In this document: piece after piece, positions 36,201 to 48,600 of the stretch | Position numbering within the stretch: position 1 is the first letter of the stretch | Layout of the letters: every line of letters starts with the position of its first letter | Source: Mallotus nudiflorus | Lineage: Eukaryota; Streptophyta; Magnoliopsida; Malpighiales; Euphorbiaceae | Direction: 5' to 3' | Assembly (NCBI GenBank): GCA_947683625.1 | Contig: CANTUR010000167.1 | Span: forward strand, 558,001 to 622,000 | Length of the DNA: 64,000 nt | Position numbers and translations under genes: made by a program | The notes under the pieces: model-generated | Databases searched by the model: none | Told to the model about the DNA's origin: nothing | The model's input: only the letters and a program-made list of their open reading frames with translations

Positions 36201-39200
36201 TTTTATGAGCAATGCGGAGTCAAATTTGTTGATTCGCAAATACAAAGATATCAAATGGACCACATAAAATTGGCATGCCTAATAACTCGTGTGGTATTTA
36301 AAATGTCTTTCTAGTTTTATCGCAAATCTTTTAGATAAAACCTCTTAAAGAATTAGAAGGTCCAGTATACTGCAATGTGTGATTTGATTGAAATTCTGAT
36401 TGCTATAACAATATATGTAATCAATAATAATCAATATATAATAATATAATAATAATTGTCCTGAACTATCAACCATAGCTATTCGCAAATATGATCCAAA
36501 TATTGTGTATCAAGGACTGAAATGCAATTATAGAATAACATGCAATGCCATATTGCAAATGAATGGTTCAGAGCTATTCACAAATATGATCCAGATATTG
36601 TGCATCAAGGACGGAAATGCAATTATAGTATATACAAGAAATATATGCAGATTAGAATGGCAAAGCTAATACATGCAATGCCACATTGTAAAGGACTACT
36701 ACTAGGATAATACAAACAAATGGGATAAATTTTTATAAATTTTTTGAAAACAATTAATTAGAGAAAGTGGTTTGAAGGCAAGAGATTAAATTCAATTGAT
36801 CTATTAGTGACAAAAATCCAAATGTTTGTGACGTTTTGTAATTTTATCCCAACTTTTAATTTTTGCCAAATATGTCCCAATTTCATCAATTATTGGCAAC
36901 TTTAGCACAAATAGGTATTTGATCAAATTTTTTTTTTAAAAAAAAGATGCTAACGTAGCATTTGTAAAATGTCAAATTTACCATTTGTATTATAAAATCT
37001 ATAAAAGTCTACTGACATAAAAAAATAAAAAAAAATTAAACGTTTATGATTTTGGCAATTTTATCCCATTCTTAAAATTGAAAAAATATTCTAATTTAAA
37101 ATTATTTGATTAAAATTAAATAAAAATTGTTAATGTGATAATGGAAAAAAAAAATCATATGTGATTAATTTTTAAATTTATTAATGACTATAAAAAAAAC
37201 TCAAGTTTATGATTTTGAAAATTTTATCCCATTTTTGAAATTAAAAAAAAAAATCTAATTTAAAATTATTGATTAAAGTGTTGATGTGATAATGGAAAAA
37301 TAAATTCACATGTGATAAATTTTAAATTTATTAATGACTATTGTCATAATATATATATATAATTGAAAAAAAAAATTCATATGTGATTAATTTTTAAATT
37401 TATTAATGACTATAAAAAAACTCAAGTTTATGATTTTGACAATTTTATCCCATTTTTGAAATTGAAAAAAAATCTAATTTAAAATTATTGATTAAAATTA
37501 AATAACAAGTGTTGATGTGATAATGGAAAAATAAATTCACATGCGATAAATTTTAAATTTATTAATGACTATTGTTATAACATATATATATATAATTTTA
37601 AAGTAGAAAGTTGGGATAAAATTGCAAAATGCCACAAACGTTTGGATTTTTCCCACCAATAAGATAATTCAATATTGTGCTTGGAATCCAAATATTGTTG
37701 TTTAAGATCAATGGCAAGTTGGAGTTGGTCATTTCCACAACATGGAAGGCTGTTCAACAGTTGAGAAAACCTCCACCAAAAGAAGGAATTATCATTATAG
37801 GTAAGCAATGGAGAAATAGCTCACTTGTAAGCCAACAGTCATGCTTAGGATAGCAATGTCATTCTTTCCTGCCACAAGAGATATAGACTTCTTAAATTTG
37901 AAAGGGGAGTGTGAGCCATTTCCAGATGCACTACCTGATTATTTGGCAAATACACTGAAATATGGTTAGTCATATGTACTTGTTTACAAATAAATTGTGT
38001 AAAGCAAACATGAAAATCATCGTATCATGAACAATATGCGAACTAATAGAACATCAAGAAAACTTAAAGTAGTGGTGCAGTAATAGAAAAGCATAATAAC
38101 TCTTTGTAATTATCCTCAAGCAGGAATCCATTTTACTTTTGCCACTGTCTTATATACCCAGGGGTAATGTATAAAGTTGCTCAGCTGTTTGTAGAGCAAG
38201 CATAGACTTGGCTGTTTGTAGAGCAAGCATAGAATTGCTCACTAAAAGAGTCCATCTTTAATGTTTTCAAAGCCATCCTTTTCTTATGCTATTGCAGATT
38301 GATGCATTCCTTTTCCCTCAATAAACCTTAGCAGAAAGTTGATTCAGCGACTATATTTGCAATATTTTGTTTTTAATTAATTCATTGCCCTATCAATGCA
38401 GATGAGGAAATGAGAGTTAAATTTGATAGCGTCCTTAGAAGAATGTCCTATTATCTACTCCATCAAAACTAGAAAAAACCCTCAAACTTTACCAATCAAA
38501 ATTCAATTTTACTAGCTGAGCAAGGAGGGAAATGAACTGCTACCGAGAAGGTATAGCAATTTAGAGGGTCACCACTCCCTCATACTAACTACTCCTATCA
38601 AATCAAAGAACACTGCAGTACTTGAAAAATATGGTAATTTCACATTTGCATTTGGATCCATTATTTTCAACAATAACTGGATTGTGATAAAAAGAAAATT
38701 TTAGCTAAATCAACCATGTTAAAAAAGAACAAGTTAATAACCTTGTAGTTCCTGATTCAGAAAAACATGGAGAGCATGACCCTTTGACTCAATCAGCAGA
38801 ACTGGTCGACTTCTCTTTTTCAAGAACTCTTCACTTTCATCAACAAAAATACTGCCAATGAAGAGTATTACTAGTTATGAAATTGGTCAGCAATTACAAA
38901 AAACCTGTTATATATGCATTATCATTTATAGTAACAAGAACGTTACATTTACATTGCAAACTTCCAGTAATGTGATTGGAATCTGCTAAGAATCAAACTC
39001 ATTGTTGGAGGCTATAGTGTGAATAACATGAAAGAAGGATACAAGTGAACCTGTTGATTCATCTCTATCAACTCAAAACTCATATTTAAATGATTAAAAC
39101 ACATGGTAACTCTGAAATAAATACACAAGTAAGATAGATTAAGTTGTGCCAGTTGGTTTCTATGGAGCAGGACTAACCTTGTTGTATACCAGAGGTAGTC

Positions 39201-42200
39201 AGTAGTATCCTTAGTGGTATTAATGTGATCCACAAAGCCACTTTTAACAAAGTTAGAATCTCCCCAAATCCCAACATTCTCTACAAATATTTCCCATTGA
39301 AGAGCTTCCGAACCTTTATCTGATGGTCGTAACTCATCAGGTATCATTTCAACTACAGATGTCTGGGAATTTACCTGTCAGCATTTTCATGCACAAGTTC
39401 AAAGCCAAAGGCAAAGAAAGAAAAGCAAGATGGGCAGAAGAACAAATTGATTAATTGCAGTGTAAATTCATCACATTTGCTATTGCAAAATTGCTGGTTA
39501 TGTGGTCTGATTATAGGAAAGTAGTTGATATTCTAATTTGATGATCTTTTTCTAACACAATGGTATGAATAGTTAACTCTAATATAATTATTACCAAAGC
39601 AACTATTCTGCAGCATTTGGTTGGTGTTCAATGGCTTGGTGGTAGGTGATGCAAGCATAAGAAAAACAAAGTTCAAACAGCTTTGTTAGTTTGGTGCAGG
39701 AATTCAGATCTATTAGGATAAGGGTGCTTTTGCGTTTTGCAGCTTTGTTTGATAGCAAGCAAAATTTATTTTAGGAAGCCTTTATTTATTTATTTATTTT
39801 TTTAATTCTTATCTAGGAATTTTATCGTCATTGGAAGTAGTAGAAGTTTTAATTTATCCTAATTTGGATTACTTTACAATTTTCTGAATTTCTAATTTCA
39901 GTAAAATAAGGATTACTTTAGTCCATAAATATCTAGGGCTGTAATTCAATCTTTAGATTATTGAGAGTTTCAGTTCAATAAAACTAAAGCAAATTTTGTG
40001 ATGAAATGCACTACTTCTAGGTGTATTTTATTTTATATATTTTCCTCACATTCTGATCTGTATTTATGTAGTTACCTACAGAACCAGCCGCTGAAATCAT
40101 CTATCCTGTATAAAATAAACATAGGATAGAGTTTTCTAAATCTATTCTATAAGAGTATAGGCAATGCTACTGATCTTGTACTTTGAATATATTTTTCATT
40201 ATATTTGCATTGGACCATCAAAGGCATGGATGTTCAAATCATAGCATGGGAGGTCAAGGATGCTCAAACCATGACGTGGATCCTAGGATCTGTCGAATTT
40301 AACAGTGTCCTGAATCTTCAACCTTTCAAGGCTGCAGCTGATATGTAGAGTTACCTAAAGAGGCTCTAATAATATGATCCTAGAAGTTTAAAGTCCAAAT
40401 AAAAAAATGGGCCACTATTTTGGGCATTGGGCTTTTAGCTTCCTCTGGCAGCCTGCTCACCTTTCAGTATTTGGCCCATATCTCATTCAATGCAGCTTCA
40501 AATTCAGAAACTTAAGATTCCTTAGAAGGTGTTACAGAATAGGAATAAGTGTGAGTGTTATAGAATAGGAATAAGAGTAAACACAATTAGAGATAATAGT
40601 AGGATTGATTCTAGGAATTAGTCTTCTTTTTCCTAAAACATAATTCTAGACGTGTGTATATATGCATATGTAATATGTGAATACACAAGCAATTTTAGGG
40701 GCTGTTTAGTTTTAGAAAATATTTTCATTTCCTTATTTTCTAATTTTCCATTTTCTAAAATAGAAAACAGAAGATCAAAAAACAATTTGTTGATTATTTT
40801 TCATTTCACAATTTTTACATATTCTTATAATTTTTTGATGAAATTTGTTAATAATAATTTTTGTGATTCATATGATAATGTTTAATCTAAAATTTATTTA
40901 TTTTATAAAAAATTTAAATCAGACATATTTAATTAATTTCAATTCATTGTCATGAGACTGTAATGGTGGTGGTGGTTGTGGAGGTGGAGGTGGTGGTGGA
41001 GGAGGTGGAGGTGGAGGTGGAGGTTGTGGTGGTTAAGAACGTTACAGTAAATGTTAAAATATTAATTGAAAATTTTAGAAAACATCTTTTATTAGTTTTC
41101 TAAAGCCTTTTATAATTTGAAAAATTTTGGAAAATAGTTTTCTAGTTTTCTAAATTAGAAAATATCATAACCAAACAACTTCTATTTTCCAGTTTTCTTA
41201 GAAAAGTTTTCTGGAAAACAGCCCTTGTTTTCCAAAACTAAACAGGCCCTTATTCTTTTTCCATATTTCTTGTTCTCTCTAACATGGTATCAAAGCATCT
41301 TTAATTTGCCTAGTGAGCAGATTTTTTTTTTTTCTTTGGCTCTTCAGTTCTTTAGCCCAAGGAGCAGAAGGTGTTTTTGTTTGGGTCAGCCACTTTGGGT
41401 CATCGACTCATCTCACCGCTGGAATCGGAGGAATCGCATCTTGTCAATCGGTCACTGCCTTAAGACTAGTCGCTTGAATCCCACCAGAAGCTTTGGCTAG
41501 TTCTCCCACTTGCAGCACATGACATTGCAAGGGAAGGAAGCTATCATCTCTAGCCAACCTCCCCTGAGTCGTCCATCTCTTTCCGACCTCCCAATGTGAT
41601 TTGCTTCATCATAATTGCTTTTCTAATTCAGGTTCTACTGCCTCTTGCTTCGTTTTTCTTAAAACCTACTACTGGAAAATCTTATGTGTCACCACTACTA
41701 TTGTTGGTTGGTGCAATTTGGTGGCTATTTGTCCTATGTTGAACCTACTACTCATGTTGGCTACTATTTCACTATTACCTTTTTTTTTTTTGGCTCTTGG
41801 TTGTGAGTTATTGCTTATTATGGCTAAAGAACAAAAGAGTGTCATCATTGCTTAAATTGTTCCAATTATGTCCAAAATTAACATAAACTCAACCGCTCAA
41901 ACTATTTATCTTGGTTAAAAACAATCCAAATTTATCTAAAGCGTATTCCTGCGGACACTCATTTCACCAATGAGCTGCCTCCAAATGATACTTGTGAATC
42001 ATGTTTAAAGGATGACACTCGATTATTTTTGCAAATTTGAAATTCTATTAACACTGAGATAGTTTAATTAACAACTATGAGTAATGTAAAGAGTTGATGG
42101 ATTATTTAGAGTTTATGTACTCTGGGAAAGGGAATGTGTCCCAAATTTATGAAGTCTACAAGGATTTTTAACGTGCCAAACAACAAGAGTAGTCCCTTCA

Positions 42201-42644
42201 GACTTATTTTATGCAATTCAAGAGGACTTATGAAGAATTTAATGTCTTGTTACCTTTTAAGTCCTGATGTGAACGTTCAACAAGAACAGTAAGAACAAAT
42301 GGCTGCGTTGAGTTTTGTCGCTAGTCTTAATCCTCTCAATCAGGTTGTGAGAGCATGGGTTTGGATTCATATTAGTTGGAGGGTGTTATTTGCATTTCAT
42401 ATGTATCATAACTCCTTAGTTATCAAGACTTATGGTTGCTAAATTAATGATTTCCATCATCTACAGTCAACATAATAGTGCTCGTTGATTATAGCTTAAA
42501 CATAGATTAACCACTCTTCAACAAGAAGGGACATAAGCGTTATTTAATCTTTTTGTTGCAAAGAATTTGGTCATTGTAATTAGGACTATGCAGAAACTCA
42601 CCAAGCCAGAAAATATGCCTGATTTTACTATAAACAACAACTAC

Positions 42645-42692
<48 letters not shown>

Positions 42693-45600
42693 TGTTATTT
42701 TTATATTTTATAAAGTTTTGTTAACCTAGCAAAAATTGAGCTGAGGAGAGTTGAGAAAAATTTTCATATATATATATATAATTATCTCTTGTACAATTAA
42801 AATTTTAAAAATTAAATAATTACATTTTAATATTTTTGTAATTTAACAATTTAATAGTTACATATTTTTATAAAATGATAGAATAAATTTATTTGTATTA
42901 TATTGTAAAAATAACATATAGTATTAAAATAATTAAACAATTAAGTTTAGTTGTTTAAAAAAATATATATAAATTATAAATGTGTAGATGTTGAAATGTA
43001 ATTTTGTAAAATATATGCATCAAAATAGGGGGAAAAAAACAAATGGCCATACGAAATGGACTGATAGCAGCCACATCATCTAAAAACACCACAAATTAGA
43101 AATATTTTTGAAACAATCATATTTTAGGATTTTCAAAAATAATCATAAATTGGTAAAATGTTTATTTTTTTTACCCTAAAGTGGAAAAAAGCCCCTAATT
43201 GGGTGCCAGGATTTAGAACAACCTTGACTTCCAATTCAGATAGAGATCCATAAGATATCATACAAATTTAACTCTTGAGTTACATATCCTCTTAACTAGG
43301 CCCTAACTGGTTCAAGTTACCTTCAAGTCAAAATCTAAAGTTTGCAATATTTTTCGGCTATTCTTTGTTCAAATGCCATAATATCCGCCAATCTTGGGCC
43401 ACAATTGAATCTTAATCGTGTTTTTCTTCCAGTTATGTTTTGGATTAATGTTTTTAAAACAATCTTTTGGTCATCCCTGGGAAAGGGCAGACATACAATT
43501 GCAATTATGGACTTAAATTCAGAAAAAAATAATAATAAGAAATTAAAAAAAAAAAAAATCCTTGAGTTCTGTAAGGTTTACTTGCACCTTATTCCTTCCT
43601 ATTACTATTGATATTGTTCCAAATAGAAATAAATATTGAAAAGTATGAGTTAATGCAAGGATGGTAATCAGAATAATGGCATTTGGCAATATGAAAAATT
43701 ACCTTTGCAGTGTTGAAAATAACATTCTTACAATCAGGAAGAATGCTTACTGACCAAGCAGGCAAATGGTATGAGATGTTCCGAAATGCAACAGTCTTGT
43801 CATTCTTTTCATCCATGTTAGCAAGAAAGGCGGCACATGCTCCTGAATCGTCAGCATAGACATCAGCCTACAATAAGTGATCACCAAGAAGTGGTACCAA
43901 GTTGTAGGCTTAGACTGGATTTGGGCATGTTCAAATACAACAGAGTTTGGAATCACAGAAACACCACAATTGACAACTGCAGGAAGCTTGTCATCTTCTT
44001 AAGCCATCAAATAATATAATAGGAAAACGATAGATATAACAAAAAGAAAACCAGATCCTCTACACTTCACGCAAATGTACAAATAATATATATAAAGGAA
44101 AAGTTATAACAATGTTGAATCGAAAGCTTTCCATTTGTCAACTTTATAATTTGACATTTTTACTAAAAGTTAATGTTTAACCAAAATTAAACAATACTAT
44201 TTCATCTCTTTTTAACAAAATTATAATTGCAAAACATTTTATGAGTTGAACTAGACCTCTTAAGAGCAAAGGTTAATGTATATGTATATATAATACATTA
44301 AAACTCTCAATAAAAATTTAAGTTAATAAAAAATCATTTAAATCAATTCCTGCAATGGGAATGCAAATAACTAGTTCACTGAATAACACTAAGTCTTAAA
44401 CTTCCTGAATAGAAAATAAACTAGACAACATGAATTTGCAATTAAGATTTAAGCCAAATAAATTACTGAATATAGTTTTCTTTGACTACATCGCAAAAAG
44501 GGTTTAAATAATGGTTTCATGAACCATATTGGAATCAAAATCCATGCAATGGTATCGGATCAAATTGGATTGCATCGGACCAAAACAGTCACCACTACCA
44601 TGAATTTTTTTTTTCTTATAACAATTCCCATTCAAATGGGTAAATTTAGAAGTATATTGGTTCAAGACCCTCTAATAAAGATCTATCAATTTAGGAAGCT
44701 AGAAAGATGGGGTTCACTCTGGAAAATAGACATAATTTGAAAAAAAAAAAATGCACTGTTCCCCAAGAACATATCGGTAGGGTTAAACCCCATTATGTAT
44801 CTGCAGATACACTAATACACTACCAATATTCAAAAATATGGGTAGAGAAATTTGCTGAACAATGAGAAAACCAAAAGAAAAAAAATAAAACAGAGAAAGA
44901 GTTCATCCAGTATTTTTCACGAAAAAGTCACCTCTTGGAAAGGACCTAGCGACAAATTAACCGGATCATTGACTAATAATGCGTGCTCACACAACTTTAT
45001 AGCCTTGTGGAGCTCCTTAAGGTGTGCCCATTTTGGAAGCCTAGCTAACCCTGTCAAGCACATGCTACCCATTAAATTTACATTAATTGGCATGCATTTA
45101 ATACAACATGTTATTAGTTTCCATTTTAAATGCATAACCTGAGCAAAAGGAAAAAAAAATTAGAACTTTCCATACTCAACAGTTGAAGCATTGTATTAAA
45201 CTTATATTATGCACCAAGAATTAGCTATAAAAGAAGCCCAATTTCCATGCTAGATCTAGAAAGCGGTAATCTAATGATTATAGTGATAAAAATAAAGTAG
45301 TTACCATATTCATCAATTGGTGCCTCATAATCGTAACTTGTCGTAATGAATGGTCCACCTGAAGTGCGACCAAAGTTTGTTCCACCATGATACTAGAAGA
45401 AAAGGCACTAGTAATTATCAAATCATAATATTAATAGAAGACTTTAAGTACATGAAAATATAACCCACAAATAAGTTCTAGAACTTTAGAAGGTTATCTG
45501 AATTACCATATAGTAATTTTGTACACTGCCCCCTTTTTGAAAGAAACGAGCAACTGAGAAAGCAATATCTTCAGGTGGCCTGTGAGGATTAGGGGCCCCA

Positions 45601-48600
45601 AATGTTTGAAACCTGGAAAAGAGAAAGCATTTATTGCACCTAGTAAAGCACCTTATCAAGGCAAGCCTGCTAGGATAAGACCAATCTGGAATTTTTTGGG
45701 TGATTAAAAATAAAACTGATTAGTCCTATTGTAAGCATTACCTTTTCTTCCAATTTCAAAAGAAAAAAGTTACAAAGTATACTTGGTTTAACGTTTAATA
45801 AGTTTCAATAGCTTCAAACAAGCATTAGCAAGGTTCCATGTCATTCAAGTAAAGCTTTTACAGGATACTAGGGCAAAAGTTTTGTCAATTTAGTAACTTG
45901 AGTAGTCTGCAATGTGAAGCTAAAGTATCGGGCAAATCCATTACCTCATCATGTGATTCATCCTAGTCAAATAGCCTAGTCAAGAAGCAGATTTACAGTA
46001 CTTCATTCTAGGGATAAAGACAGCAAAACTGTTATCCAATTTTTCAACAATGTTTTAGAGTTTTCATAATGTAAGAGCTTATAGGACTGCAACAACTTAA
46101 ACATCAGGAAAAATAATATATATGGGAAACAAAAACTCTCAACTCAGAATGGTCAGGAGATGTGCCTCGTAACCAGGATAATTACCTCTTTTACCTAGCC
46201 CTGTGATTCTTTGTTGGCATCTTTCTTCCTTATATTATATTTCCATATACAAAATGTCTTTTGTACATAAATATCTATTTATTGCCTTATAAATAAAAAT
46301 TCAAGAATAGTTGACAGAGTTTCAGGTTAAGAAGACATACACTATTACACAGCCTAAATCCCAACTGAACTACTCTAATATCCTGCCTTACAGCTGATTA
46401 AGTTATTAAACCAAAGTTCAACTAAGTAGTCTTATTTGGAGTAAATAATGTAGTCTCATTCAAAAGTTCAACTATAATTATGAATGACTCCCATAGGTTA
46501 CAAAACATATAGAAGCTAATTCAGATGGCATACAACAAAATATAGATGAGAGAGCCAACAAAAAATTACCATCCCGGCCAATTCTCAGTCCAAATTTTGG
46601 GCTTGTCTGGAAAAATTGGTTTAAATTGATCGCAATAAAAGGAATTGCAGGTATTTATCTGCAGCAAAGAGGAAAACAAGAAAACACTGAAACAGAAAAA
46701 CAATAGGTAGGTTTTACAAAGGACAGGATTTACAAATTATTAGCTTTCCAAATGCTACTACCATCAAAAGCCCAAAACAAAATTTGAGTTCCATTATAAT
46801 AGAAAATTAGGAACCCAATTTTCATCAATAATCATAAAAATGTTATGATTACTATATAGATGAAGGACGAAAGAAAATGCAACATCAAGTGTCCTATCAT
46901 TGTTGGAATGAATATAATGGAACATTTATTTGACAATCAGATGCATGGCTAAACAAAAGGGTACTTATAACTCAAAAACTTAATGAAATGCCCAAGTCCA
47001 AGCTAATCTATTTCCTCTTTTAGTCATGTCAAGAAGATACAAACTCAACATTAATAGCCTAGTGCAGCAAATCAAAGAAATTTCCGCTTGTTAATTAATC
47101 CTGCAAGAACACATTACACATGCCACAACTACCATGGACATCACTCCCTAGGTATTTAGCTATCATGTCGTCTTATAGATGGAAAATCAATAAACTCTCA
47201 CCACAGACGTAGGAGCATCAAATTGCTGGCACATTATCCAAGGTACACCAATATTTTGAGAAACAGCCATTTGAGCTGCCCACATGGCATACCGCTTTCC
47301 GCCTTCTCCATAAGAACCTTCATAGAATCCATATTCATTTTCAACCTACAATCAAAGAAAATTGCGCATTGGAATGTGAATGCTTTTGTAGCCTATAAGA
47401 ATAAATTATAAATGGCTGTTATTCCAATCCATAAAGATCTGAATAGTGTAAATCTGTATATTCAAAATCTTTAATGTTATAGAAAGACATAGGTTGAAAC
47501 ATGAATCTTATTTCTTGTCATCTTAAAGGATTTTAAACTTGAAAATTCCATGATCATTTTTAAATTCATAAACCTCATCTCCTACACCATGAAGGTCTTT
47601 AATTTTATTATTTTATATGAGATATACAGAATGAAGATTTCAATTTGTAGTAATTGAAATGCAAGAACAACTGAAGTCAAGACACCAAATAGGAAGAAGT
47701 AAAAAAAGACAAAGTGTTTTCATAATTTTTGCGAGCCAATTAATAAGTAAACCTTCAGCAGTATTTCATATAAGCATTTCACATAACAAAAGCATACTTT
47801 GAAAATCCAGGGCTTCTTTAATTGAAGAGATATTTTCCAGTTTTCTACTATAATTCAGTTTTCATTGTTCATTGGAAAATTGTTTGATGATAAAGGATTT
47901 CATATAGATTGAGAGATCAACAGAACTTAAGCCTCATAAGGCCTAAGGACACCTCTATGCCTTGAGGGCCCTTTGCTCGTCAAGGACAGCCATGAGACCA
48001 TGAGCCAAAGTGGGTAATATCTAAAGTGTGGAGCACAGCCCCTACAAGATTTGTCCATCATTGTTGGCATTATTTGTGGGAAGGGACAAATCAAGCACAA
48101 GTCCCTTTGAGCGGAGGGATGTATGATGCTACCATACCCCATGTCAATGCTAAGGAACTTGAGCCTTATAAAAACCTGAACTTTCATTTCTCTTTGCCTT
48201 TTTATTATAAAGGACAAAAATTCATGAGGCTCTAAACCAAAGTGGATAATATGTCGATGGTAGAGCACAAACCCAATCTATGAGATTAGTCAATCATCAC
48301 TATTAAAAGGAACAGAGAACATATTCATCAATTTAAAGTTGGAAAAATTGAGAAACTTTTGCTAATGCATTGTAAAATTCAGATACGAAAAAATTTTGAG
48401 CAAAAATTCTGTTTCTCTTTTCATTTGGAAAATTTGACAGAAAATTCTTTCAGCTATTCACAAGTAAATAGGCTTGACATAATTCCAGCTGAAATATGTT
48501 GTGATTTAGTGACAGCTGCCATATTTAGGTAGACAAATTTGCAGTTATTTCAGGTAATGCAATTATAAAACAAATAGATGAATTGGTTCCCATTAAGGAA

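Larger units (their letters stand above)
40530..42620 (+). mobile_element. Ty1/copia fragment (LTR, primer site, gag remnant) in intron 11
   Basis: A short LTR runs from TGTTACAGAATAGG (40530, or the similar start at 40556) to CTCTCTAACA at 41284, interrupted by a MITE. TGGTATCAAAGC follows at 41285. Downstream, out-of-frame pieces match copia gag (UBN2 type): a YSGKGNVSQIYEVYKDF-like segment near 42117-42170, YFMQFKRTYEEFNVLLPF near 42207-42262, and a CCHC-like CCKEFGHCN near 42557-42583. Stops and frameshifts are many. No pol or second LTR was found, so it is a truncated copy. It inserted in the same direction as the window, opposite to the host gene. Confidence 0.7.

Noticed and set aside
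40963..41034. Glycine-rich protein from a GGT/GGA run
   Set aside because: It is a triplet microsatellite inside a MITE with no surrounding open frame.
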